Source: JBHJGP01 sp050331695 (GTDB taxonomy: Bacteria > Pseudomonadota > Alphaproteobacteria > Geminicoccales > Geminicoccaceae). From it: DNA of 64,000 bases. The notes under the pieces are model-generated. The model was not told the DNA's origin. It saw nothing but the letters and a program-made list of their open reading frames with translations, and did no database searches. Position 1 is the stretch's first letter. The number at the start of each line of letters is the position of its first letter. A program made the translations under genes and the position numbers. Of this stretch, positions 27,106-37,054 are shown one piece after another. Location: the NCBI GenBank assembly GCA_050331695.1, contig JBHJGP010000029.1, positions 1 to 64,000 of the forward strand. Direction: 5' to 3'.

Positions 27106-27143
27106 GTTTCAAGAGCACCTGCCGCCGTCACCTCTCCAAGCAC

Positions 27144-27182
27144 AGTGGCGACGCGCCACTAGACTTAGTCCATAGCTTAGTC
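27144..27182. promoter_or_regulatory. Palindrome and direct repeats before the phd-vapC operon
   Basis: AGTGGCG ACG CGCCACT (27144-27160) is a perfect 7-bp inverted repeat; immediately after it CTTAGTC occurs twice (27164-27170 and 27176-27182) at a 12-bp period. Toxin-antitoxin operons are usually autoregulated by the antitoxin or complex binding such sites; assignment is inference. Confidence 0.5.
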
Positions 27183-27206
27183 TTCATTTCCGGTAGGAGA
27201 AAGCCA

Positions 27207-27455
27207 ATGACGACCGTGAACATCCATGACGCCAAGACCCAGATCTCGAAGCTGATCGCCCGTGTCCAGCAGGGCGAGGAGGTGGTGATCGCGAAGGCGG
27301 GCAAGCCGGTTGCGCGGCTGGTGCCGGCGGCGGATGCGCCGAAACCCCGCAAGCCAGGCTCGGCAAAGGGCCAGTTGCGCGTGCATGCCGATTTCGATGT
27401 GCCGCTGCCCGAAGAACTGCTGACGGCCTTCGGAGGCGCCGACGCGCCGTCGTGA
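27207..27455 (+). CDS. Phd/YefM-type antitoxin
   Basis: 82 residues with GGTAGGAG upstream. MTTVNIHDAKTQISKLIARV followed by GEEVVIAKAGKPVARLVP is the standard Phd/YefM fold that binds DNA through its N terminus and neutralises the toxin through the C-terminal tail. Its stop overlaps the toxin start by 4 bases (GTGA), giving coupled translation. No Phd/YefM partner elsewhere in the window. Confidence 0.92.
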   Translation: MTTVNIHDAKTQISKLIARVQQGEEVVIAKAGKPVARLVPAADAPKPRKPGSAKGQLRVHADFDVPLPEELLTAFGGADAPS

Positions 27456-27838
27456 GACTCCTTCTCGACACGCACAGCCTGCTTTGGTGGCTCGAGGACG
27501 CGCCGGCTCTTTCGGAAAAGGCACGTGAGCTCATCAGTGATCCCACGAACTTAGTGTTGGTCAGCACGGCGTCGATTTGGGAAGTCGCGATCAAGGCCCG
27601 CCTCGGCCGCCTGGACGTGCCCGACGATCTAGAAAGCTTCTTCACCCGGCAACTATCATTGAACGGGTTCGACGTACTTCCGGTCCATCTCCAGCACGCG
27701 GCCTTGGTCAGACATTTGGACGACCACCACAACGATCCCTTCGATCGGCTTCTGGTGGCCCAGGCACGCTGCGAAAAAATTCCACTCGTGTCCAAGGATC
27801 GATGGCTAGACGCCTACGATGTGGAGATCATCTGGTAA
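27452..27838 (+). CDS. vapC: PIN-domain toxin VapC
   Basis: 128 residues from GTG 27452. PIN-domain ribonuclease: MRLLLDTHSLLWWLED (first acidic residue D6), ASIWEVAIKARLG (second acidic, E), NDPFDRLLVAQARCEKIPLVSKD (third and fourth acidic residues). All catalytic acids are present, so the toxin looks intact. Partner of the Phd-type antitoxin. A copy of the dispersed repeat begins 48 bases after its stop. Confidence 0.92.
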   Translation: MRLLLDTHSLLWWLEDAPALSEKARELISDPTNLVLVSTASIWEVAIKARLGRLDVPDDLESFFTRQLSLNGFDVLPVHLQHAALVRHLDDHHNDPFDRLLVAQARCEKIPLVSKDRWLDAYDVEIIW

Positions 27839-27885
27839 CGTTTGCCGTGACACCATGCCCAAGGAACACAGTTGCGCGGCTTCCG

Positions 27886-27975
27886 AATTTCAGTGACAGT
27901 TTACTAAATACACTGGCACGGTTTGTAGAACTGGTGTCACGACGTATGTGTATTTAGTAAACTGTCACTGAAATT
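27886..27975. mobile_element. 90-bp miniature inverted-repeat element
   Basis: Left arm 27886-27913 (starts AATTTCAGTGACAGTTTACT, ends AAATACAC) and right arm 27948-27975 are perfect 28-bp inverted complements around a 34-bp spacer. No coding capacity, and I see no clear target duplication. Homology to the 3' end of katA starts directly at its right edge. The arm is the same motif found next to the other toxin-antitoxin loci in the window, so this looks like a MITE or a collapsed pair of insertion-sequence ends. Confidence 0.8.
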
Positions 27976-27983
27976 GTCAGGTC

Positions 27984-28082
27984 GCCATTTTCCACCGTTG
28001 TGATCCGGCCTGTAGCGAGGGCGTCGCCAAGCGCATGGGCGTCACGATCGATGACCCGGCCACGATCCAGGCGGCGGAGTAA
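27984..28082 (+). pseudogene. 3' remnant of a second catalase gene
   Basis: Reads AIFHRCDPACSEGVAKRMGV then TIDDPATIQAAE and a TAA stop, against AIFHACDPAYGEGVASRMGV and SVSDPATAQAAE at the end of katA. The homology continues past the stop (ttcgttcggtttttcgtct) to a GGGGCCGGGC..GCCCGG hairpin like the katA terminator but lacking its T-run. The rest of the gene is gone; the break coincides with the right arm of the miniature element. Either a duplication truncated by the element or an old second katA. Confidence 0.85.
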
Positions 28083-28115
28083 TTTTTCGTTCGTTCGGTT
28101 TTTCGTCTATTCGCA

Positions 28116-28141
28116 ACGGGGCCGGGCAACTACCCGGCCCG
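28116..28141 (+). terminator. Relic terminator of the catalase remnant
   Basis: GGGGCCGGG, loop, CCCGGCCC; same position relative to the stop as the katA terminator, but without a T-run. Confidence 0.5.
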
Positions 28142-28327
28142 CCACCGTGAAACGAGCCCGGAGATTCCGGCTCCGGGTGGCTCAGCATTCGGGGACAGAG
28201 CAGCAACCGGAATTTCCCAGTTCAGCGCGGCCCTAATCCAGGGAGAAGGTCACTTGAGGTTGCACTGTGATCTGAGTCACAGCGGCTCGGGTATCGGCAA
28301 CCGCCAACTTTCCGTTCTTGCCGGCCG

Positions 28328-31300
28328 CTAATCTCGGCCGTTGGTCAAATGCTCGAAGAGCAAAGACTCCTCGACAGGCCGACCCAGGTGAAAACCCTGG
28401 GCCTGGTCGCAACCCAGTTTACGCAAAAACTCGAGCTGACTGTCCGTCTCGACGCCCTCGGCGATCACCCGCTTACCGAGGCTGTGGCCCAGGCCGACGA
28501 TCGCCTCGACAATGGCTTCATCATCATTGTCGAGGCCGATGTCCCGGACGAAGGACTGATCGATCTTGATCTTATCGATGGGAAATCGCTTCAGGTAGGC
28601 GAGTGATGAGTAACCGGTGCCAAAATCGTCGATCGACAGCTTGATGCCGAGATCGGCGATCTCGCGGATGGTGTGCGCCAGGGCCTCGTTAGACGGCTCG
28701 AACAGAAGGCTTTCGGTGATCTCCAGCTCGAGCGAAGCGGGCTTGATCTGGTGCCGGTCCAGCATCGTTTTCAGGGTCTGGATCAGATCGCCATGCTTCA
28801 CCTGAGCCGCCGAAAGATTGACCGCGAACGACAAGGGCCAGCCATTGGCGGCCCAACGGGCGGCTATCCGACAGGCCTCGTCGAGCACGAAACGCCCCAA
28901 CGGCCGGATCAGACCGGTGGCTTCTGCCACGGGCACGAAAAAGCGCGGCGCCACCGGGCCCCGTTTGGGGTGGTTCCAACGGACCAGAACTTCGGCGCCG
29001 ACACAGACGTTATCTTGAAGCGAGTATTGGGGCTGGAGAACGACGCTCAGTTCTCCCTGATCGATCGCCCGCCTGAGGTCGGTCTCCAGAGATTTCCTGG
29101 CCTGGACGTCGGCGTTCATCTGGCGAACGAAGAACTCGACCTGGCTGCCGCCTTTGCTCTTGGCGGCATAGAGCGCCAGGTCCGCATGTTTGATCAGGGT
29201 GTCGGGATCATCGCCGTCGACCGGATACATGGCGACACCGACGCTGACACCAGTGTGCACCTCATGGCCGTCTATGTCGAAAGGCTCGGTCAGAAGGGCG
29301 ACCACCTTGTTGGCGAGCACGGCGGCACCGTCCGCGTTCTTGATGTCGGTTTGGACGATGGCGAACTCGTCGCCACCGAGGCGCGCCAGCGTGTCGCTCG
29401 CCCTGACCGTCCCCGACAACCGCTCCGCAACGTTGCACAACAGCTTGTCACCGGTGGGATGCCCCAGCGTATCATTCACGTCCTTGAACGCATCCAGGTC
29501 CAACATCATCACGGCGACACTGCACTTACGCCTGAGGCAGGACGCGATCGCCTGCCGCAAACGGTCGAGGAGAAGAGTGCGGTTCGGCAGGCCGGTCAAG
29601 GGATCGTGGTTGACCAGGCGGCGGATCTGGTCTTCCGCACGTTTGCGGTCGGTGATGTCACGGAGAACGGATTGCACGGACGGACCGGACGGCTCACGGA
29701 CGATCGCAGAGGTCACCTCCAGCTCGACCAGTGAGCCGTCCCGGCGACTGAGACGCGTCTCCACAACATGGTCGCCCATGGCCCGGTCGCTGGAGGCATC
29801 GAACTGGCCGCGAAGCGCGGGTCGGTTGGCCTCGGGGATCAGGTCCAAGAGCGGCTTGCCGATGAGCCCGTCAGCGTTGTCTGCTTCGAACAGGGCCGCT
29901 GCCTGGCGATTGGCAAGCGTGATGACACCCCCTTTGTGGATCAGAATGGCGTCGGGAGCCGATTCGATCAGCCTCTTGTAACGCTCCTCACTCGCCTCGA
30001 GAGCTTCCTGAGCCGTGCGGTAGTCCGTAATATCGGTGAGCACGCCCAGAATGTTGCTGGTTCCGGTCCCCTCCAGCGTGACCTTGCGCATCGTGTCGCG
30101 CAGCCAGACGATCTCCCCGTCACATTTTCCGTAGCGGTAGTCGACGGAATGATCGGAGCCGAAATCGACCTTGCCGAGCGCGTCGGCAACAGCCGGCAAA
30201 TCGTCCGCGTGGATCCGGTCGCGATAGCCCTCCGGGCCTTTGAGGAGGTCGCTTTCATTTAAACCAAGTTTGGCCTCGGTATTAGGTCCGACGCTGACAA
30301 AGGCGAAAGGCGGTTCGCTTCTTCGGCTGTAGATCACGGCCGGACTGTTGGCCAAGGTGAACTGCAATCGTTCACGCTGAACGATCAGCTCTTGTTCGGC
30401 ATGTTTGAGATCGCTGATATCCGTGAAGGTCATGACCGCGCCGGCGATCTGGCCATCGCCCTTGCGGTAGGGCAGGATCCGCATCAGCCACCAGCCGCCA
30501 CGCGTGTTCCGGACCGTGGCAGCGGTGGTATCGCCCGCCTCCACGCTTTGGCGCAACGCGGTCGTGAGGTCGTAGTCGACATGATGTGTGATGTCGCTGA
30601 TCGACCGGCCGATATCCTGAGGCAGCAGGTTGAAGGCCTTGGCCGCCGCCGGCGTGTTCTCGCGCACCTCCAGCTTCTCATTGACGAACACGGTTGCGAT
30701 ATCGCTGCTGCGCAGAAGATTGTCGACATCGGCGGTCAGCTCTTCCAGCTCCGCGATCTTCGACAGATGAGCGGCATTCAGCGTGTACAGCTCTTCATTG
30801 ACGGCGTGCAGCTCTTCATTCGTGCTCTGCAGTTCCTCATTGGCCGACATCAACTCTTCGTTGGCCGCCTGAAGCTGCTCGTTGCTGGTCTCGAGCTTGG
30901 CGACAGTCTCTCGCAGATGGGCCCGGGCGAAGGCGAGCTGGTCTTCGAGATCGCTGACACGGTTGGACAGCATCTTGTCCAGCGGCATCGACCAGACGGC
31001 CACGTCGCCTTTTTGCTTAGACCTACCCTGATCGAACACGATGAGGACAAAGCAGGTCTGTTTGATATGGTCGTATATCGGCTGGAAGATCAGATCGACC
31101 GGGCCCTGCTCTCCGGTCGCGATGCCCTCGAGCCGCCGGCCGCGCCGGTCACTGGCCACGAGGTCAATCGTCGCGCTGAGCGCGAGGCGAAGTTGCCCCT
31201 CGACCAGATCGGTGAGCTGATTGGACGGTCTGCCGACCAAGGGTTTCAAGAACCTCCCGCTCTCGCCGAAACAGTGGAGCAGGGCGCCGTTCTGATCGAC

Positions 31301-32956
31301 CAACAGACTATCGGGGGCGTATTGATTGAGAAGGTCGTCATAGGCCCTGAGCAAGGCCGGTTCGGCCCTGAGCAAGGCCGGTTCGATCAGGCCATCGACG
31401 TCGGCCTGGGTACGAGGTGCCGCGACGGTGGTGCCCGATCCAATGAAGGTTGGTCGGGGCACGCTCCGGGGAGCGACCTCAGCCTTCTGGTCGCGCTTGC
31501 GATAGATGCTCCATTTATGGCTCACCGAAATGAAGACGTTCTCATCAGTGCCGAGACCCTCACTTGGCCCGAGAAACAAATAGCCCCCGGCATCGAGCGC
31601 CGCGGCGAAGCGCTGGAAAACCCGCTGTTGAGCCTCCGGTGAAAAGTAAATCACCAGATTTCGGCACGAGATCAGGTCGAGATGGGAGAGGGGCGGATCC
31701 TTCAGCAGATTGTGCCGGCTGAACGCGACGCGTTTGCGCAGCGTGTTGACGATCTTGCCCTGTCCGTCGTTTTCCTCGACATACCGTTCACGCCAGGCGT
31801 CAGGCAGATCGGCCAGCTGATCGCCGTCGTAGATCCCCTTGCGACAGAACTGAATCGCCCTCTCATCGACATCGGTGGCGAATATCTGAAAATTGTGCTC
31901 GAGCTCGCGGCGATCCAACGCATCGGCAAACAACATGGCCAGGGTGAACGGTTCTTGTCCGGTGGCGCAACCGGGCACCCAAATGCGGATCGGCTGGTCG
32001 GCTTCGACCCGATTAGCCAGCCTCGGAATGACGTAGCGATCGAGGTGATCGAAAGCGCCGCTGTCCCTGCGAAAACGGCTGACGCCGATTAGCAGATCGC
32101 GGTGGAGCTGCGCGAGCTCGCCCTCGTCCGCCTCGATCAAGGCGCCATAGTCGGCGATCTGCTCGATAGCCAAGGTCTGCATCCGATGACGGATGCGCCG
32201 CAGCAGCATCAAGGGCTTGTATTCGCTGAAATCGACGTTCCGCGAGCGGCGCAGCGGTCCCAGAACCGTTTCCAGCTCGCCGCCCCGCCCCTTGGTGTCG
32301 CCCGGCATCCGGAGTGGGCGGAGGCGTCGCTCAGGGTTGCCGGCAAGCTCCACCACCAGCTCCGGTAGATCGTCGATGGCACCGACCAGGTCGACTAGCC
32401 CCGTCGCCTGGGCGTTAAGCGGCATTGCCTCGAATTCGGCGGTTGCCGCCTCCTGAGCCAAAACCAAACCACCGGCCTCGGCAACGGCTCGAAGGCCCCG
32501 GCTGCCGTCATCGCCGGTCCCGGAAAGAATGATGGCGATGGCCCGGGTGCCGGCGGTCTCGGCAATGGCGTTGAACAGGTGATCGATCGTCTTTTCGCGG
32601 TTGGCGCCGGCCAGGCGTAGGGTCGAACCGTCTTTGTCGAAGCTCACCAGGCTTCGCGGCGGCGCCATCAAAACCACGTCCTGCTTCAGGGCCATGCCGT
32701 CTTCGATATCCAGGACCGGCATTGGCGTGTAGCGCGCAAGAATATTGGCCATGGCGCTTTTAAAATTTGGCGATAGGTGCTGGACGACGATGAAGGTCGC
32801 GCCGCAGGCAGCCGGTATTCTACCAAAAAAACTACGAAGCGCGTCCAGTCCGCCGGCGGACGCGCCAATCCCGACAATTGGCCACATGACCTCCGGGCGC
32901 GACAGTGGCGTAGCGACCCCGGCGTCCTCCACCAAGTCGCGATCTATCTTGGCCAT
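28328..32956 (-). CDS. CheB-CheR-PAS-GGDEF-EAL hybrid signalling protein
   Basis: 1542 residues in one frame. Order: CheB methylesterase (about 25-210; Ser in GIGASAGG, His in VVQHLSP, Asp in SGTGDDG), CheR methyltransferase (about 225-490; SRFRRDSGAFDHL, WVPGCATGQEPFTLAML), long coiled coil of N-E-E-L heptads (about 665-740), three PAS domains (about 745-1100), GGDEF diguanylate cyclase with intact LARLGGDEFAI (about 1190), and EAL phosphodiesterase with EVLVRW in place of EALVRW (about 1317) but intact ELEITES and DDFGTGYSSL. It links methyl-ester-type sensing to cyclic-di-GMP turnover, probably cytosolic. No receiver, kinase or transmembrane segment is seen. It stands alone with no chemotaxis genes around. 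Confidence 0.93.
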   Translation of the reverse strand: MAKIDRDLVEDAGVATPLSRPEVMWPIVGIGASAGGLDALRSFFGRIPAACGATFIVVQHLSPNFKSAMANILARYTPMPVLDIEDGMALKQDVVLMAPPRSLVSFDKDGSTLRLAGANREKTIDHLFNAIAETAGTRAIAIILSGTGDDGSRGLRAVAEAGGLVLAQEAATAEFEAMPLNAQATGLVDLVGAIDDLPELVVELAGNPERRLRPLRMPGDTKGRGGELETVLGPLRRSRNVDFSEYKPLMLLRRIRHRMQTLAIEQIADYGALIEADEGELAQLHRDLLIGVSRFRRDSGAFDHLDRYVIPRLANRVEADQPIRIWVPGCATGQEPFTLAMLFADALDRRELEHNFQIFATDVDERAIQFCRKGIYDGDQLADLPDAWRERYVEENDGQGKIVNTLRKRVAFSRHNLLKDPPLSHLDLISCRNLVIYFSPEAQQRVFQRFAAALDAGGYLFLGPSEGLGTDENVFISVSHKWSIYRKRDQKAEVAPRSVPRPTFIGSGTTVAAPRTQADVDGLIEPALLRAEPALLRAYDDLLNQYAPDSLLVDQNGALLHCFGESGRFLKPLVGRPSNQLTDLVEGQLRLALSATIDLVASDRRGRRLEGIATGEQGPVDLIFQPIYDHIKQTCFVLIVFDQGRSKQKGDVAVWSMPLDKMLSNRVSDLEDQLAFARAHLRETVAKLETSNEQLQAANEELMSANEELQSTNEELHAVNEELYTLNAAHLSKIAELEELTADVDNLLRSSDIATVFVNEKLEVRENTPAAAKAFNLLPQDIGRSISDITHHVDYDLTTALRQSVEAGDTTAATVRNTRGGWWLMRILPYRKGDGQIAGAVMTFTDISDLKHAEQELIVQRERLQFTLANSPAVIYSRRSEPPFAFVSVGPNTEAKLGLNESDLLKGPEGYRDRIHADDLPAVADALGKVDFGSDHSVDYRYGKCDGEIVWLRDTMRKVTLEGTGTSNILGVLTDITDYRTAQEALEASEERYKRLIESAPDAILIHKGGVITLANRQAAALFEADNADGLIGKPLLDLIPEANRPALRGQFDASSDRAMGDHVVETRLSRRDGSLVELEVTSAIVREPSGPSVQSVLRDITDRKRAEDQIRRLVNHDPLTGLPNRTLLLDRLRQAIASCLRRKCSVAVMMLDLDAFKDVNDTLGHPTGDKLLCNVAERLSGTVRASDTLARLGGDEFAIVQTDIKNADGAAVLANKVVALLTEPFDIDGHEVHTGVSVGVAMYPVDGDDPDTLIKHADLALYAAKSKGGSQVEFFVRQMNADVQARKSLETDLRRAIDQGELSVVLQPQYSLQDNVCVGAEVLVRWNHPKRGPVAPRFFVPVAEATGLIRPLGRFVLDEACRIAARWAANGWPLSFAVNLSAAQVKHGDLIQTLKTMLDRHQIKPASLELEITESLLFEPSNEALAHTIREIADLGIKLSIDDFGTGYSSLAYLKRFPIDKIKIDQSFVRDIGLDNDDEAIVEAIVGLGHSLGKRVIAEGVETDSQLEFLRKLGCDQAQGFHLGRPVEESLLFEHLTNGRD
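31343..31384. repeat. Perfect 21-bp tandem duplication inside the CheB-CheR gene
   Basis: GGCCCTGAGCAAGGCCGGTT plus C occurs twice head to tail (31343-31363 and 31364-31384), giving the protein repeat EPALLRA-EPALLRA between the CheR domain and the coiled coil. In frame, so the reading frame is kept; a recent slippage duplication. Confidence 0.85.
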
Positions 32957-33118
32957 TATTTTCTACGGCGTAGCGAACATTCACCCAGAAAATCTATCAA
33001 CTCTACCGCTCATGCAACCGTAAACAGAACCGACAATTGGGCGAAATCGCTTTCGTCCCCATGGCCGGCCACACATCCTGGGTTCCAACGAGATCGCTGC
33101 TTGGGAATGCCTAGAGCC

Positions 33119-34141
<1,023 letters not shown>

Positions 34142-34190
34142 CTGAACTCCTCCTTCGTTTAAGCGCCTCGACGTCAGACGCGTTCACCCG

Positions 34191-36176
34191 TCAAACCAAC
34201 TGCTGAACCCGCTCCGCCACGCGCTCGGCCGTGATCCCAAAATTCTCGAACAACGCTTCCGCAGGCGCGGACGCACCGAAACCGGTCATGCCGATGACAT
34301 GCTTCTCACTACTGACGTAGCGCGTCCAACCGAAGGGTGAAGCGGCTTCCACCGCGAACCGCGGCATGTCGCCCAGCAAAGCCATGCGGTAGCCAACATC
34401 CTGCTTTTCGAACAGTTCCCAACACGGCATCGACACCACGTTACAGGGGATCTTGTGGCGGGTTCCGAGCATGTCGGCGGCGGCCAGCGCCAGGGCCACT
34501 TCCGAGCCGGTGGCCAAAAGCGTTGCCTCGGCCCCGGACGCGGCCGTGACGGCGTAGGCGCCGCGCTGGCAGAGATTATTCTGATCGTGATCGGGCCGAA
34601 TGAGAGGACAGGCCTGGCGGGTCAGCACCATCACCGAAGGCCCGCTCCTGTTGGCCAACGCCAGCTCCCAGCATTCGACCGTCTCTATCGCATCGGCCGG
34701 GCGAAAGACGGCCAGGTTCGGAATGGCCCGGAGAGCCGTCAGATGTTCGACCGGCTGATGGGTCGGACCATCCTCGCCGAGGCCGATCGAATCGTGGGTG
34801 CCGACGAAAATCACCCGCTGGCCCATCAATGCCGCGAGGCGGAGCGCCGGGCGGGCATAATCGCTGAACACCAGAAACGTCCCGCCGTAGGGGATCACGC
34901 CCCGATGCAGCGCCATGCCGTTCATCGCCGCCATCATGCCGTGCTCGCGGACGCCGTAATGGACATAGCGATCACCATAGCTGCCAGGGGCAATGGGTTT
35001 GGTAGCGGCGGTCTTGGTATTGTTCGAGCCGGTCAGATCCGCCGAGCCTCCCACCAGGTGGGGGATCAGCGGCGTGATCACTTCCAGCGCCTCCTGGCTC
35101 GCCTTGCGTGTTGCCCAAGCAGGGCGTTCATCGCTGAGCCTTTTCTTATAGGCGGCGATCTCGTCGCTTAGGTCTGCCGGTAAGGTGCCGGCCAGTGCCG
35201 CCTGAAACGCTTCGCGGCGCGAGTCATCGCTCGCCGCCAGACGCTGCTCCCAGCTGGCGCGAACATCGGCACCCTTGGCGCCGATGGCGCGCCAGGCTCG
35301 GGCGAGTTCGTCCGGCACCTCGAACGGCGCTGAGGTCCAACCCAGCGCCTTTTTCGCGCCTTCAATCTCTTCCGCGCCGAGCGGGGAGCCGTGGCTTGAG
35401 GCCTTCCCCGCCTTGGTCGGCGCACCTTTGCCGATGACCGTCTTGCAGGCGATCAAGCTCGGCCGATCCGAGGCGCGGGCACGAGCCAAGGCAGCTTCGA
35501 TCGCGCCCATGTCGTGGCCGTCAATCCGCTCGGCCCGCCAGCCGCAGGCCTCGGCCCGCGCGCACTGATCGTCTGAGACCGCGAGACTGGTGGGGCCGTC
35601 GATCGAGATGCCATTATCGTCGAACAGAACGATCAAGCGATCGAGCCTTAGATGACCGGCCAGGGAGAGGGCTTCGTGGCTGACCCCTTCCATTAGATCG
35701 CCGTCAGAGGCGATCACATAGGTGCGGTGGTCGACCAGATCCTCGCCGAAGCGGGCGCGGAGATGAGCCTCGGCCAGCGCCATGCCGACGGCGGTGGCGA
35801 GTCCCTGGCCTAGGGGGCCCGTGGTCGTCTCGATGCCGCCTGCGTGACCCGCCTCAGGATGGCCCGCCGTCTTCGATCCCAGCTGACGAAAAGCCTTCAG
35901 CTGATCCAGGGTCATGTCCTCATAGCCGGTCAGATGCAAAAGCGCGTAGAGCAGCATCGAACCGTGGCCGGCCGATAAGACGAACCGGTCCCGATCGGGC
36001 CAGTCGGGTGCCGCCGCATCGAATTTGAGCGCGGTCGCGAACAGGACCGTGGCGACATCCGCCATGCCCATCGGCATGCCCGGATGACCGGATTTCGCCT
36101 TCTCCACAGCATCCATCGCCAACGCCCTCAGAGCGTTGGCCATCGGCGTCAGTTGAGCTGGCTCTAACGAAGTCAT
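34191..36176 (-). CDS. tkt: Transketolase
   Basis: 661 residues. Thiamine-diphosphate enzyme moving two-carbon units in the pentose phosphate and Calvin-type cycles. KSGHPGMPMGMADVATVLF near residue 33, GDGDLMEGVSHEALSLAGHL (ThDP-binding GDG motif), VRASWEQRLA, YGVREHGMMAAMNGMALH and EDGPTHQPVEHLTALRAIPN are all present. First gene of a tkt-gap operon, divergent from the zapA cluster. Confidence 0.97.
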   Translation of the reverse strand: MTSLEPAQLTPMANALRALAMDAVEKAKSGHPGMPMGMADVATVLFATALKFDAAAPDWPDRDRFVLSAGHGSMLLYALLHLTGYEDMTLDQLKAFRQLGSKTAGHPEAGHAGGIETTTGPLGQGLATAVGMALAEAHLRARFGEDLVDHRTYVIASDGDLMEGVSHEALSLAGHLRLDRLIVLFDDNGISIDGPTSLAVSDDQCARAEACGWRAERIDGHDMGAIEAALARARASDRPSLIACKTVIGKGAPTKAGKASSHGSPLGAEEIEGAKKALGWTSAPFEVPDELARAWRAIGAKGADVRASWEQRLAASDDSRREAFQAALAGTLPADLSDEIAAYKKRLSDERPAWATRKASQEALEVITPLIPHLVGGSADLTGSNNTKTAATKPIAPGSYGDRYVHYGVREHGMMAAMNGMALHRGVIPYGGTFLVFSDYARPALRLAALMGQRVIFVGTHDSIGLGEDGPTHQPVEHLTALRAIPNLAVFRPADAIETVECWELALANRSGPSVMVLTRQACPLIRPDHDQNNLCQRGAYAVTAASGAEATLLATGSEVALALAAADMLGTRHKIPCNVVSMPCWELFEKQDVGYRMALLGDMPRFAVEAASPFGWTRYVSSEKHVIGMTGFGASAPAEALFENFGITAERVAERVQQLV

Positions 36177-36283
36177 GGTCGATCTCGAAAGGATGGCGGT
36201 GGCTGGGCCCAGCCGCGTGGTTGACGGTCTCCGGGCGTTATGTCAACGATGGTCGGTGGTGGGCGAAAGGGTGTCTCCGGAAG

Positions 36284-36541
36284 ATGTCGAGACTGGACGA
36301 GGCGCAGCGGCGACTTCAGGACGCCATCACGCGATTTGAGACGGCCAATGCCGGTTCCGTGACCCGAGTCGGAACCGTCGGCGACGGACAGATCGTCCAG
36401 CTGCGCGAGGAGTGTCGCCGGCTGAACAGCGCGCTGACCTCAATGCGCGAAGAAAATGATCAGTTGCGCAAACTTTCGCGCGAGGCGGCAAGCCGTTTGG
36501 ACGCGACGATCGATCAAATCGACGCGTTGCTACAGGAATAG
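36284..36541 (+). CDS. Small coiled-coil protein upstream of zapA (DUF4164-like)
   Basis: 85 residues from ATG 36284 (MSRLDEAQRRLQDAITRFE), although the frame is open back to 36221. Heptads such as LREECRRLNSALTSMREEND and LRKLSREAASRLDATIDQI indicate a single long coiled coil, as in small proteins that commonly precede zapA in alphaproteobacteria. A division-related role is inferred from position only. Confidence 0.75.
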   Translation: MSRLDEAQRRLQDAITRFETANAGSVTRVGTVGDGQIVQLREECRRLNSALTSMREENDQLRKLSREAASRLDATIDQIDALLQE

Positions 36542-36550
36542 GGTCGGTGA

Positions 36551-36880
36551 ATGGCGACGGTCGAAGTTCAAGTTCTGGGAAGGCCGCATACGATTAACTG
36601 CGATCCGGGGCAGGAACACCGGGTCCGCCAACTGGCTCACTACGTCAACGGCCGGGTCAACGAGGTCTCCAAAGCCAATGGCTCGCCACCGGACTTGCGC
36701 ATGTTGGTGATCACCAGCCTGCTGATGGCCGACGATCTCTCCGAAGCCAACGACAAGATCGACGCGCTCAACGGCTCTGTCGAGGAGCGGATCCAAGCGG
36801 CGGAAGACCGGGCCGCCGAGATGCTCGATCACTTCGCAAAACAGCTCGAAGATATTGCGGCCCGGATCGAGAGCGCTTAA
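36551..36880 (+). CDS. zapA: Cell division protein ZapA
   Basis: 109 residues. ATVEVQVLGRPHTINCDPGQ followed by HYVNGRVNEV and LRMLVITSLLMADDLSEAND is the ZapA globular domain; the C-terminal half is a coiled coil. ZapA binds and cross-links FtsZ filaments at midcell. Nine bases after the coiled-coil gene, so the two are one operon; 6S RNA begins 10 bases after its stop. Confidence 0.93.
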   Translation: MATVEVQVLGRPHTINCDPGQEHRVRQLAHYVNGRVNEVSKANGSPPDLRMLVITSLLMADDLSEANDKIDALNGSVEERIQAAEDRAAEMLDHFAKQLEDIAARIESA

Positions 36881-36889
36881 GTGCGCCTA

Positions 36890-37049
36890 GACGGTGGCTG
36901 CCTGATTCGTCAGGTTCACTACACGCTCTGGGCCTAATGCGTTCCAACGGGAGCTGTCCCTGTCGTGGCCCTGGTCACGGCATTACGGCGCCCACCTGCC
37001 TAGCAGGTCCCAGGGACGTACCGCAACCAACGGTCGAGGCGGCTCCGTC
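36890..37049 (+). ncRNA. ssrS: 6S RNA
   Basis: Sits between zapA and the 5-formyl-THF cyclo-ligase gene, the conserved place for 6S RNA in proteobacteria. The ends pair into a closing stem: GACGGTGGCTGCCT (from 36890) with AGGCGGCTCCGTC (to 37049). Internal GGCCTAATGCGTTCCAACGG and the GGTCCCAGGGAC arm opposite GTCCCTGTCGTGGCCCTGG form the rest of the long imperfect hairpin that mimics an open promoter and sequesters RNA polymerase in stationary phase. Exact ends are estimated from the stem. Confidence 0.85.
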
Positions 37050-37054
37050 ACCCG

